Positions 9,163 to 17,165 of a DNA stretch of 64,000 nt are shown one piece after another. A program made the position numbers and the translations under genes. The notes beneath the pieces are model-generated. The model did not search any database, was not told the DNA's origin, and was given only the letters and a program-made list of their open reading frames with translations. Within the stretch, counting starts at the first letter, position 1; each line of letters begins with the position of its first letter. This DNA comes from DASSQJ01 sp963772645. Its GTDB lineage: Bacteria; Actinomycetota; Actinomycetes; Actinomycetales; Dermatophilaceae. The stretch is taken from positions 62,001 to 126,000 of the forward strand of contig CAVYYD010000006.1 of the NCBI GenBank assembly GCA_963772645.1, given 5' to 3'.

Positions 9163-9891
9163 TCAGCTGAACCGGTCGAGGACCGGCGGGAGGAGGAAGA
9201 GCATCCCGAGCGACCAGGTGAGGTGGGTGACCGTCGGGCCGAGGATGCCGCCGGTCACCCGCCGCTGCAGGCCGACGACGAGCCCGACGACGGCCGCGGC
9301 GAGGACGAGGAGCGGGATGCCGGAGGACGCCGTCACCAGCGCGTAGACGACGGTGGTCACCGCGAGCGCGTGCCGGCGTCCCACCCCGGCGTAGAGCGCC
9401 CCACGGAAGTACAGCTCCTCGGCGATGCCGTTGACGCCGGTGATGAGGGCGACGACCGGCGAGCGAGCCGTACTCGGCGTGGTCGAGGAGCTGCTGGACC
9501 GGGTTGCGCAGGACACGGGACCTGGGCGACGAGGACCGCGCCGAGGAGGAACAGGACGAGCAGCATCGCGCCGAGCGCGAGCGACTGCAGCGACGGCGCG
9601 GCTCTGCCCGTCACCGTCCCGGGTGTGGGCCCGGCCGAGGTGCAGCGGCCCCGAGGCGAAGGCCCCGACCGACCCAGACCGCGGCGAGCGCGAAGCGTGC
9701 CGACGTAGAAGAGGCGCGTTGCCCGGCTCGATCCGCAGCGCCCAGGCGAGGACGCCGGCGCCGACGAGCAGGGTGACGGCGGCGACGACCCGGCGGCGCC
9801 GGAAGGCGGAGTCGGGCTCGGTGTGGTCGCGCGGGACGGGGTCGACGAGCGTGGCCCGGAAGAACGCGCGCAGCTCGGCGACGGGGTTCAC
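9163..9891 (-). CDS. CPBP family intramembrane metalloprotease, frameshifted
   Basis: Membrane protein of the CPBP (CAAX prenyl protease 2/Rce1-like, ABI) family. The C-terminal half shows the family motif EELYFRG, a hydrophobic YALVTASSGIPLLVLAAAVVG segment, and the final TVTHLTWSLGM with the metal-binding His. The N-terminal cytosolic stretch VNPVAELRAFFRATL and the first membrane segment VVAAVTLLVGAGVLAWAL are in the same frame. The middle is displaced by indels near 9475-9500 and 9650-9710. The GTG at 9891 lies 14 bases past the SDR gene stop, so it probably belongs to the light operon. The substrate is unknown. Confidence 0.75.
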   Translation of the reverse strand: MNPVAELRAFFRATLVDPVPRDHTEPDSAFRRRRVVAAVTLLVGAGVLAWALRIEPGNAPLLRRHASRSPRSGSVGAFASGPLHLGRAHTRDGDGQSRAVAAVARARRDAARPVPPRRGPRRPGPVSCATRSSSSSTTPSTARSPVVALITGVNGIAEELYFRGALYAGVGRRHALAVTTVVYALVTASSGIPLLVLAAAVVGLVVGLQRRVTGGILGPTVTHLTWSLGMLFLLPPVLDRFS

Positions 9892-9904
9892 GGGCCGGGC
9901 CGCC

Positions 9905-10960
9905 TCACGCTCCGCCCCGCGGCGCCGCCGCCCCGTGGCCGCTGCCACGGCGGCCGCCGCCGGCCCAGTCGGGGTCCGCGGCGGTGACCCTGGCGGGGTC
10001 GACGGTGCCCGGCTCGGGCCGGGGGTCGGCGTCGTCGCCGGCGATGGCGTCGGTGACCGCGCGGTCGAACCCCAGGGCACCCCCGGGCGGTGGCCCGACG
10101 AGTGCGTCGATGTCGTCCTCGGCGCAGACGACCTCGTGGAGCAGGCTCTCGACGAGCGGCTTGGCCAGGCCGGTGGGGACCGGGGTGACGAGGCCGACCC
10201 ACTGGCTGGCCAGCCAGGGCGTGAGCACCGGGATGGACACGACGGTGCGCGGCAGGAGGCCGGTGAGCCGCGCGAAGCGGGTGATCATCTCGCGGTAGGT
10301 GAGCACCTCGGGACCGCCGATGTCGAGGGTCCGGTTGACCTCGGGCGGCAGGTCCGCCGCCCCGACGAGGTAGTGCAGCACGTCGCGGACGGCGATCGGC
10401 TGGATCCGGTTGCCGAGCCACTTGGGCGCGACCATGACCGGTAGTCGCCTGGTCAGGTGGCGCATCATCTCGAACGACGCCGACCCCGACCCGACGATGA
10501 CCGCGGCCTGGAGCACGGCGGTGGGCACGCCGCTCGCCATGAGGAGGTCGCCGACCTCGACGCGGGAGGCGAGGTGGTCGCTGAGCGGGCCCTTCGCCGG
10601 GTGCAGGCCGGAGAGGTAGACGATCCGGGAGACCCCGGCCTCGTAGGCCGCGACGCCGAAGGAGCGGGCCATCTCGCGGTCGCGCTCGACGAACCCGCCG
10701 GCGGAGTCCATCGAGTGGAGCAGGTAGTAGGCGACCTCGACGTCGGCGAGTGCCTCGGCGAGGTCGGAGCGCGAGGACGCGTCACCCTCGGCGACCTCCG
10801 CCCGCGGGGCCCACCACCGGTCCTCGACCCGGGAGGCGTCGCGGGTCAGCACCCGCACGCTCCAGCCGTCGTCGAGCATCCGCGGCACGAGGCGCGACCC
10901 GATGTAGCCGGTGGCCCCCGTGACCAGGGCCCGGCGACCGGCTCCGCGACCGTCGGTCAC
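9905..10960 (-). CDS. NAD(P)-binding atypical SDR family protein
   Basis: 351-residue extended/atypical short-chain dehydrogenase related to NmrA- and complex-I-39-kDa-like proteins. The dinucleotide-binding motif GATGYIGSRLVPRML occupies about residues 15-29, followed by VRVLTRDASR and the HSMDSAGGFVERDREMA segment. There is no clear YxxxK active site. The C-terminal 60 residues are acidic, then glycine/alanine-rich. Its ATG overlaps the SRPBCC stop by 4 bases (10957-10960), so it is translationally coupled within the operon headed by the FAD oxidoreductase. A role in handling modified lipids or quinones is inference only. Confidence 0.85.
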   Translation of the reverse strand: MTDGRGAGRRALVTGATGYIGSRLVPRMLDDGWSVRVLTRDASRVEDRWWAPRAEVAEGDASSRSDLAEALADVEVAYYLLHSMDSAGGFVERDREMARSFGVAAYEAGVSRIVYLSGLHPAKGPLSDHLASRVEVGDLLMASGVPTAVLQAAVIVGSGSASFEMMRHLTRRLPVMVAPKWLGNRIQPIAVRDVLHYLVGAADLPPEVNRTLDIGGPEVLTYREMITRFARLTGLLPRTVVSIPVLTPWLASQWVGLVTPVPTGLAKPLVESLLHEVVCAEDDIDALVGPPPGGALGFDRAVTDAIAGDDADPRPEPGTVDPARVTAADPDWAGGGRRGSGHGAAAPRGGA

Positions 10961-11385
10961 AGGCGGTCCAGGGCGGCCCGGAGCTGGGCGGCGGTCTTGT
11001 CACCGAGCCGCTCGAGCAGCGGCTTCATCACCGGCCCGGCGAACCGGGCGAGCCCGGTGAAGGTGAAGTCGGCGCGGTAGACCACCTGCGAGCCGCCCCC
11101 GGACGGGGTGACGGTGATGGTGTCCCGGCTCGTGGTCGTGGCGTTGCGCCCGACGATGACGAAGCGCGGCTGGGCCACCTCCTCGACGGTGTAGTCGAGC
11201 TCGACGCTGTTGCCGGCGAACTGGGAGACGTTGTGGTACACCGTGCCGGGGCCGCCGTCACCGGAGACCCGCTCGCACGAGGTCGTGCCGGAGTCCCACT
11301 CCTCGGCGTTGCGGAAGTCGACCAGGTACGGGAAGACCGCCTCCGGTGCTGCGGTCGTCGTGACGGTGCGTTCGATGGTCGTCAT
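10957..11385 (-). CDS. SRPBCC (START/polyketide cyclase-like) family protein
   Basis: 142-residue single-domain protein of the SRPBCC superfamily, a helix-grip fold with a hydrophobic ligand pocket. It has the N-terminal strand IERTVTTTAAPEAVFPYLVDF, the Asn/Glu/Trp region RNAEEWD, and a long C-terminal helix (FAGPVMKPLLERLGDKTAAQL) that usually closes the pocket. No catalytic residues can be assigned. It overlaps genes on both sides by 4 bases, so it is a core member of the operon. Its position after a fatty-acid methyltransferase makes lipid or lipid-intermediate binding plausible but unproven. Confidence 0.86.
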   Translation of the reverse strand: MTTIERTVTTTAAPEAVFPYLVDFRNAEEWDSGTTSCERVSGDGGPGTVYHNVSQFAGNSVELDYTVEEVAQPRFVIVGRNATTTSRDTITVTPSGGGSQVVYRADFTFTGLARFAGPVMKPLLERLGDKTAAQLRAALDRL

Positions 11386-12633
11386 TCAGCTCCCCTCCGG
11401 GCGAGTCGGATCTGGGCGACGTCCAGGTAGGACGTCGCGAAGCCTGCTTCACAGTAGGCGAGGTAGAACTCCCACATGCGGCGGAAGGTCTCGTCGAACC
11501 CGAGGGGCCGCACCCCGGCCAGCCGTCGAGGAAGGAGATCCGCCAGCGGCGCAGCGTCTCGGCGTAGTCGGCGCCGAAGGAGTGGACCCGCTCGACCCGC
11601 AGGGTCGTGCGGTCCCGGGTCACGTCGCGGATCGCCTGCAGCGACGGGATGAGGCCGCCGGGGAAGATGTACTTCTGGATCCAGCCGAACGACCCGCGGG
11701 TGGCGAGCAGGCGGTGGTGCTCCATGAGGATGGCCTGGATGGCGACCGCGCCGCCGGGGGCGAGCAGGTCGTCGATGCGGCGGAAGTAGGTCTCCCAGTA
11801 CTCCTCGCCGACCGCCTCGATCATCTCCACGCTGACCACCGCGTCGTAGCTGCCCGACGACCTCCCGGTAGTCCGCAGGCACACCTCGACCCGGTCGGCG
11901 ACCCCCGCCGCGGCGACCCGCTCGAGCGCCAGGCCGCGCTGCTCGTGGGAGAGGGTCACCGAGGTCACCGTGGCGCCGCGCCGCGCGGCCCGGATGGCGA
12001 GCTCGCCCCAGCCGGTGCCGATCTCCAGGACCCGGGACCCCGCCCTGACCCCGGCCGTGTCGAGGACGGACTCGACCTTGCGGACCTGGGCCTCGTGGAG
12101 GTCCTGCTCCGCCAGCGGGCGGGCCGGGTCGAACATCGCCGAGCTGTACGACATCGACGGGTCGAGGAAGGCGGCGAAGAGGTCGTTGCTCAGGTCGTAG
12201 TGGGCGCTGATGTTGCTGCGCGACCCCGCGAGGGTGTTGCGCTGGTGGCGCGGGATCGCCCGGTCGACGAGGCCGCGGAGGGAGAGCAGCGGCCGGGGGA
12301 CGAGCTCGCCCATCCGGGCCGCGAAGGGCATGAGGGCCTCGGCGAGGTCGGTGCCGTCGGCGGCACGCCAGTCGCCGGACATGTACGCCTCGCCGAGCCC
12401 GATCTTCGGGTGGGCCTCGAGCCGCCGGTAGAGGGCGTCCGGCCTGACCACCTGGAGCACCGGGGCGCCGGGTCCGCCGCCCCGACCTCGGTGCCGTCGG
12501 GGTAGCGCAGCCGGACCGGCATCCGGTCCACGGTGGCGTGGACGACCGAGCGGGCGACGGCGCCGCGGGTCAGGACGCGGGGGAAGCGCAGGCTGGGGAC
12601 TCCCAGGTCGAGTCCGGGGCTGTCGACGGTCAT
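11382..12633 (-). CDS. cyclopropane-fatty-acyl-phospholipid synthase family methyltransferase, frameshifted
   Basis: SAM-dependent methyltransferase of the CFA synthase family, which adds a methyl or methylene carbon to double bonds of phospholipid acyl chains. The N-terminal domain is in one frame (MTVDSPGLDLGVPSLRFP onward). The rest follows after indels near 12470: HYDLSNDLFAAFLDPSMSYSSAMF, the SAM loop VLEIGTGWGELAIRAA, SVTLSHEQ, VSVEMIEAVGEEYWETYF and KYIFPGGLIPS. Another indel near 11515 precedes the C-terminus EFYLAYCEAGFATSYLDVAQ, and a compensated pair lies near 11850-11875. Total is about 417 codons. It overlaps both neighbours by 4 bases (ATGA). A second, distinct paralogue lies across the divergent promoter. 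Confidence 0.87.
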
Positions 12634-13385
12634 CTCACACTCTCCAGGGAACCGACGGGTCGGGGACGGATGGGCAGCCGCCGCAGCCACAGCCAGATGC
12701 CGTGCACCCGGATCAGCGCGGTGACCCGCTGCGGCATCAGGGGGTGGCGTAGGGCGGTGGCGAGCACGGAGGTCGGGGTCGCCGCTCTCGGCCGGCCCGA
12801 GACGGTGGCGGTCACCAGGGGTTCGTCGCCGACGAGCAGCCGGATGGCGACCCCGACCCGGTGCGGGGACATCCGGACGCGGATGGCGTAGCGCCCCTCC
12901 ACGTCGTTGAACGGCGAGACGTAGAACTCCTTGGCGACCTCGTCGGCACCGTGGGCGTCCGGGCGCAGGACGTAGGCGTGCCGGCCACCGTAGGTGTTGT
13001 GCACCTCGACGACGACGGCCACGAGGGAGCCCTGAGCGTCGAGGCACCAGTAGGCGGTCATCGGGTCGAAGACGTGGCCGAGCACCCGGGCGTGGGCGAG
13101 CATGACGACCCGGCGCACCGCTCCGGCGTCGACGCCCTCGCGCTCGAGGACGCGAAGGACGTTGGCCCTCAGCGCCGGCAGGCCCGGGCTGCCGGCGAGA
13201 TGGTCCTCGCCGTGGAAGGACGCCAGCGGACGCATCCAGCGCGGCAGCCGTGGCGGGTCCTCGAGGTCGACCAGCCACTGGATGTGGGCGTGGGTGAAGG
13301 CGTGCCGGAGCGGCCGGTGTCGAGTGTGGTGGACCCGGCCGACGACGAGGGCCGGAAGCGGGGGCAGCACGGCGGTGGAGCTCAC
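12630..13385 (-). CDS. DUF1365 family protein (UfaO-like)
   Basis: 251-residue DUF1365 protein. Conserved segments are GRVHHTRHRPLRHAF, SFHGEDHL, VMLAHARVLGHVFDPMTAYWCLD, EVHNTYGGRHAYVL, KEFYVSPFNDVEGRYAIRV and a C-terminal RLPIRPRP. A GTG at 13385 is chosen because it overlaps the stop of the FAD gene (GTGA), and its own stop overlaps the next ATG. Members sit beside a flavin amine-oxidase-like gene and a CFA-type methyltransferase in many bacteria. In Rhodobacter the counterpart has been linked to furan fatty acid formation, and M. tuberculosis has the same neighbourhood (Rv0449c-Rv0446c). This exact activity is inferred, not shown. Confidence 0.9.
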   Translation of the reverse strand: MSSTAVLPPLPALVVGRVHHTRHRPLRHAFTHAHIQWLVDLEDPPRLPRWMRPLASFHGEDHLAGSPGLPALRANVLRVLEREGVDAGAVRRVVMLAHARVLGHVFDPMTAYWCLDAQGSLVAVVVEVHNTYGGRHAYVLRPDAHGADEVAKEFYVSPFNDVEGRYAIRVRMSPHRVGVAIRLLVGDEPLVTATVSGRPRAATPTSVLATALRHPLMPQRVTALIRVHGIWLWLRRLPIRPRPVGSLESVR

Positions 13386-14668
13386 CACGTCGTCCCGAAC
13401 GCCGCCGCGGCCGCGACCCCGGCCCGGCAGCCGTCCTCGTGGAAGCCCCAGCCGTGGTAGGCCCCGGCGTAGGTGGTCCGGTCGGTCGTCAGCTCGGGCA
13501 GCCGATGCTGGGCCCGGACCGCGCCGAGGTCGTAGCGGGGGTGCCGGTAGTGCATGGTGGCCACCACGGACGCCGGGTCTATCCGCTCGGTGGCGTTGAG
13601 CGTGACGTAGAACGGCTCGGCCGCCGGCAGCCCCTGGAGCCGGTTCATCCAGTAGGTCACCACGGCGCCGCGGGAGGGGTCCTCGCCGACGAGGTAGTTC
13701 CACGACGAGCGGGCCAGCCGGGCCCGCGGCATCAGCGAGGGGTCGCGGTGCAGGACGGTCTCGTTCTCGGTGTACCGGAAGGCGCCGAGCACCTCCTTCT
13801 CGGCCGGCGTGGGGTCGGCGAGGAGCCCGAGGGCGTCGTCGGCGTGGGTGGCCAGGACCACCCGGTCGTGCCGGCCGGCGGCACCGCCGCGGGTGCGGAC
13901 CTCCACGCCGTCCGGGGTGCGGGAGACACCGGTGACCGGGTCACCGCTGCGGACCGTGCCGAGCCGGCCGGCGAGCGCGTCGACGTAGGTCCGGGAGCCG
14001 CCGACGACGGTCATCCACTGAGGCGAGTCGCCGATGCTGAGCATCCCGTGGTGGTCGAGGAAGCGGAAGAGGTAGCGGGCCGGGTACTCCAGGGCTGCCT
14101 CGCCGCCGCTGGACCACACGCAGGCGACGAGCGGGACCGCGTAGCGGCGGGTGAAGGTGCCCGGGAACCCCCCGTCGCGGATGAACTCGCCGTAGCTGGT
14201 CGTGTCCTCGTCGTCGGTGGTGTCGAGGAACTCGCGGGCGAGGCCGTGGAAGCGGCGGACCGCGCGCAGCAGCCCGACGTAGTCGCGGTCCAGGAGCTGG
14301 CGGGGCCGGGCGACGAAGCCCTTGGCGCCGCGGCCGCCGGCGTACTCGAGGCCGCTGGCCTCGTCCCGGATGCTCATCGACATCTCGGTGTCGCGGGCCC
14401 GGACCCCGAGCTCGCGGAGGAGCCGCCGCAGCAGCGGGTAGGTGCGGTCGTTGTGGACGATGAAGCCGCTGTCCACCCGCAGCGGCCCGGACGCCGTGTC
14501 CACGGTGTGGGTGTGGGCGTGGCCCCCCAGCCGGTGCTCGGCCTCGTAGAGGGTCACGTCGTTGTCCCTGCTCAGCAGGTACGCCGCGGTGAGGCCGGAG
14601 ACGCCGGCACCGACGACCGCGACCGAGGGGCGGGACGCGCGGGGCCCGTCCGTGGAGGAAGGAGGCAT
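13382..14668 (-). CDS. FAD-dependent amine-oxidase-like oxidoreductase (UfaD-like)
   Basis: 428-residue flavoprotein of the COG2907 group. The FAD-binding Rossmann motif VAVVGAGVSGLTAAYLLS (about 16-33) is followed by EAEHRLGGHAHTH. Other family segments are VDSGFIVHNDRTYPLL, SYGEFIRDGGFPGTF, VACVWSSGG and WNYLVGED. The C-terminal GAYHGWGFHEDGCRAGVAAA also contacts FAD. It is first in the operon with DUF1365 and the fatty-acid methyltransferase. Homologues are implicated in desaturating or oxidising methylated acyl chains. The ATG at 14668 is only 8 bases after the -10 box TACAGT (14681-14676), so translation is probably leaderless. Confidence 0.9.
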   Translation of the reverse strand: MPPSSTDGPRASRPSVAVVGAGVSGLTAAYLLSRDNDVTLYEAEHRLGGHAHTHTVDTASGPLRVDSGFIVHNDRTYPLLRRLLRELGVRARDTEMSMSIRDEASGLEYAGGRGAKGFVARPRQLLDRDYVGLLRAVRRFHGLAREFLDTTDDEDTTSYGEFIRDGGFPGTFTRRYAVPLVACVWSSGGEAALEYPARYLFRFLDHHGMLSIGDSPQWMTVVGGSRTYVDALAGRLGTVRSGDPVTGVSRTPDGVEVRTRGGAAGRHDRVVLATHADDALGLLADPTPAEKEVLGAFRYTENETVLHRDPSLMPRARLARSSWNYLVGEDPSRGAVVTYWMNRLQGLPAAEPFYVTLNATERIDPASVVATMHYRHPRYDLGAVRAQHRLPELTTDRTTYAGAYHGWGFHEDGCRAGVAAAAAFGTTW

Positions 14669-14746
14669 GGGGTGGACTGTAGAACCTTTCGTCGAATCTC
14701 GTCAAAGGTTTGTACAAAGTTACCGCATGAGGTTACGGTTGCCGGC
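14669..14746. promoter_or_regulatory. divergent light-regulated promoter with CarH-like repeats
   Basis: This 78-base gap separates the photoreceptor gene from the lipid operon. Minus-strand promoter: TTGACG (14705-14700), 18-base spacer, TACAGT (14681-14676), with the ATG 8 bases later. Plus-strand promoter: TTGTAC (14710-14715), 18-base spacer, TACGGT (14734-14739), with the ATG 8 bases later. On the minus strand four copies of TTNNACRR start at 14717, 14706, 14696 and 14684, about 11 bases apart, covering the -35 to -10 region. A palindrome TTTGTACAAA lies at 14709-14718, and AACCTTT/AAAGGTT arms at 14683-14689 and 14704-14710. This layout fits tetrameric CarH binding in the dark. Binding is inferred. 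Confidence 0.65.
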
Positions 14747-15817
14747 ATGAGGAGTTCGGTTCCGCCGACGATGCGGATCGGGGAGCTCGCGTCCCGGGTC
14801 GGCGTGAGCACCCACGTCCTTCGCGCCTGGGAGTCCCGCTACAGCCTCCTCCAGCCGTCGCGCTCCGCCGGCGGCTACCGGCTGTACGGTCCCGAGGACG
14901 AGCGACGGGTCCGCGAGGTCATCGCGCTGCGCGACCAGGGTGTCAGCGCGGTCGAGGCCTCGAGGCGGGTGCTCGCCGCCGAGCGGTCGGGCACCTCCCC
15001 CACGGCGGTCACCCCCCAGGGGGCGGCGGCCGCCGAGCGCGCAGCCCAGGACGGCGTCGACCAGGGCCTGCGCACCGACCCGCCGGTGCTGGCCGCCCAG
15101 CTGCTCGACGCGGTGTCGGCCCTCGACGAGGACCGGGCGCACGCCGTCCTCGACACCGCCTTCCTCGACCGCTCGATCGAGAGCGCCATCGTCGACGTCC
15201 TCGTGCCGTTCCTCGTGCGGGTCGGCGAGGCCTGGGAGCTCGGCCGGATCGGCATCGCCCAGGAGCACTTCGCCTCCAGCCTGGTCCGTCGCCGCCTCGG
15301 CGCCCTCTCGCTCACCTGGGGCGTCGGCAGCGGACCGGTCGCGGTGCTGGCCTGCCCCCCCGGGGAGTTCCACGACATCATCCTGCTCAGCTTCGGGGTG
15401 CTCCTCGGCCGCGCCGGCTGGCGCATCCGCTACCTCGGCGCCGACACCCCGATCCCGTCGCTGACCTCGGCCTGCCGGCTCGCCGAGGCCGACGCCGTGG
15501 TGCTGGCCTGCCGCCGACCCTCGGGATACCGCTCGCACGCCGACGCGCTGCGCCGGCTCGGGCTGCAGCACCCGCTGTGGATCGCCGGCCGTGGCGCGAC
15601 GCCCCGGGTCATCGAGGAGCTCGGGGTCCAGCTGCTCGGGCCCGACCTGCCGGCCGGGGTCGTCGAGCTCACCGGCGCCGCCCGGGCGGCCCGGGCCGCC
15701 CGGGCCGACGCCCCGGCCGGACCCCGGTCCGACGGCCCGGACACCGACGAGGCGGCCGGCACGGTGCCTGACGAGTCGGCATCCGAGGAGACCGCGGGGT
15801 CCGAACGGACCGCGTGA
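14747..15817 (+). CDS. litR: CarH/LitR-type B12-dependent photoreceptor, MerR family
   Basis: 356-residue transcription regulator. Residues 9-75 are a MerR winged helix (MRIGELASRVGVSTHVLRAW, then GYRLYGPEDERRV). About 110-190 is the four-helix cap and 197-330 a cobalamin-binding Rossmann domain. The CarH hallmarks are intact: Trp163, Glu173-His174 (W-x9-E-H) and the lower-ligand loop E-x-H at 207-209 (GEFHD). In characterised members adenosylcobalamin drives tetramer formation and repression in the dark, and light breaks the Co-C bond and releases DNA. It is divergent from the lipid/photorepair operon. The C-terminus (330-356) is an acidic tail. Probably leaderless. Confidence 0.92.
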   Translation: MRSSVPPTMRIGELASRVGVSTHVLRAWESRYSLLQPSRSAGGYRLYGPEDERRVREVIALRDQGVSAVEASRRVLAAERSGTSPTAVTPQGAAAAERAAQDGVDQGLRTDPPVLAAQLLDAVSALDEDRAHAVLDTAFLDRSIESAIVDVLVPFLVRVGEAWELGRIGIAQEHFASSLVRRRLGALSLTWGVGSGPVAVLACPPGEFHDIILLSFGVLLGRAGWRIRYLGADTPIPSLTSACRLAEADAVVLACRRPSGYRSHADALRRLGLQHPLWIAGRGATPRVIEELGVQLLGPDLPAGVVELTGAARAARAARADAPAGPRSDGPDTDEAAGTVPDESASEETAGSERTA

Positions 15818-15860
15818 GCACGCCGCCGCCGCGACCGTCGACCGACCTCGAGGAGCACCC

Positions 15861-17165
15861 GTGACCCTGACCGACCACGGCCGAGCGACCCGCACCGGGT
15901 CCCCCGCCCAGGTCGCCACCCGCATCGAGGCCGCTCTGCGGCCGCTGATCGGCGGCGACCTCCCCGTCCGTCTGCGCGCGTGGGACGGCTCCGAGAGCGG
16001 GCCGGCCGACGGGGTGCTCGTCGAGCTGCGCAGCCCCCGGGCGCTGACCCGGCTGCTCTGGCATCCGGGCGAGCTCGGCGCCGCTCAGGCGTACGTCAGC
16101 GGTGAGCTCGCGGTCCACGGCGACCTCGGCGACGCGCTCGACCTGGTCCGTGACACGGTCGCCGCCCGCGCGCTGCCCCCGCTCACCCCGGTCCGGATGG
16201 CCCGGGCCCTGCCCGAGCTGGTGCAGCTCGCCCGGGACACCGGCGCGCTCGCCCGTCCGCCGGCACCACCGGCGACCCAGGCGGTGGTCCGCGGGCGGCT
16301 GCACTCCCCCGCCCGCGACCGTGCCGCGATCAGCCACCACTACGACCTGTCCAACGACTTCTACGCCCTGCTCCTGGACCCGCACCTGGCGTACTCGAGC
16401 GCGTTCTTCGCCGACGGACCGCAGATGCCGCTCGAGCAGGCCCAGGCCGCCAAGCTCGACCTGGTCTGCCGCAAGCTCGGGCTCACGGAGGGGATGACCC
16501 TCCTCGACGTCGGCTGCGGCTGGGGCTCGCTGTCCCTGTACGCGGCCGAGCACTTCGGCGCCCGCGTCACCGGGGTCACGATCGCCGCCGAGCAGAAGGC
16601 GTTCATCGACGAGCGGATCGACGAGCGCGGCCTCGGCGACCGGGTGCGGATCGAGCTGCGTGACTACCGGGAGGTCGACGCGGGCCCGTACGACGCGGTC
16701 GCCTCGATCGAGATGGGCGAGCACGTCGGCGAGCGGAACTACGACAGCTACGCCGCCGTCCTGCACCGCAGCGTGCGACCGGGCGGCTACGTCCTCGTCC
16801 AGCAGATGTCCCGCTCCCGGGGCCACCATCCCGGTGGCGGTCCGTTCATCGAGTCCTTCATCGCCCCCGACATGACGATGCGACCGGTCGGCGACACGCT
16901 GACCCTGCTCCAGGAGGCCGGGTTCGAGGTCCGCGGCGTCCACGCGCTGCGGGAGCACTACGTGTGGACCGTCCAGGCCTGGCATCGCACCCTCGAAGAG
17001 CGGTGGGACCGCGTCGTCGACCTGATCGGCGACGAGGCGGCCCGCGTCTGGCGGCTCTACCTAGTCGGCGGCGCGCAGGCCTTCAGGGACGGCCGGATGG
17101 GCGTCGACCAGCTCCTGCTGCGCCGCCCCGGTGGGCCGCCGGTCGCCTCGGACCCGGCACGCTGA
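15861..17165 (+). CDS. second CFA-synthase family fatty-acid methyltransferase (UfaA1-like)
   Basis: 434-residue SAM-dependent methyltransferase related to mycobacterial UfaA1 and CFA synthases. An N-terminal domain (about 1-140) precedes SHHYDLSNDFYALLLDPHLAYSS, the SAM loop LLDVGCGWGSLSLYAAEHFG, GVTIAAEQ, SIEMGEHVG, and FIESFIAPDM. The GTG at 15861 follows GAGGAGC by about 5 bases. Its stop overlaps the ATG of the DUF1295 gene (TGATG). It differs from the methyltransferase in the divergent operon, so this island has two such enzymes. The order methyltransferase-DUF1295 matches M. tuberculosis ufaA1-Rv0446c. Confidence 0.9.
   Translation: MTLTDHGRATRTGSPAQVATRIEAALRPLIGGDLPVRLRAWDGSESGPADGVLVELRSPRALTRLLWHPGELGAAQAYVSGELAVHGDLGDALDLVRDTVAARALPPLTPVRMARALPELVQLARDTGALARPPAPPATQAVVRGRLHSPARDRAAISHHYDLSNDFYALLLDPHLAYSSAFFADGPQMPLEQAQAAKLDLVCRKLGLTEGMTLLDVGCGWGSLSLYAAEHFGARVTGVTIAAEQKAFIDERIDERGLGDRVRIELRDYREVDAGPYDAVASIEMGEHVGERNYDSYAAVLHRSVRPGGYVLVQQMSRSRGHHPGGGPFIESFIAPDMTMRPVGDTLTLLQEAGFEVRGVHALREHYVWTVQAWHRTLEERWDRVVDLIGDEAARVWRLYLVGGAQAFRDGRMGVDQLLLRRPGGPPVASDPAR

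Noticed and set aside
14683..14710. AACCTTT/AAAGGTT inverted repeat as a transcription terminator
   Set aside because: It lies in the short promoter gap between divergent start codons and overlaps -35 and -10 boxes, so an operator role fits better.
13439..14746. Plus-strand frame upstream of the photoreceptor, antisense to the FAD gene
   Set aside because: The MerR domain starts at 14747-14790 and the promoter lies in the gap. The upstream part is a shadow.
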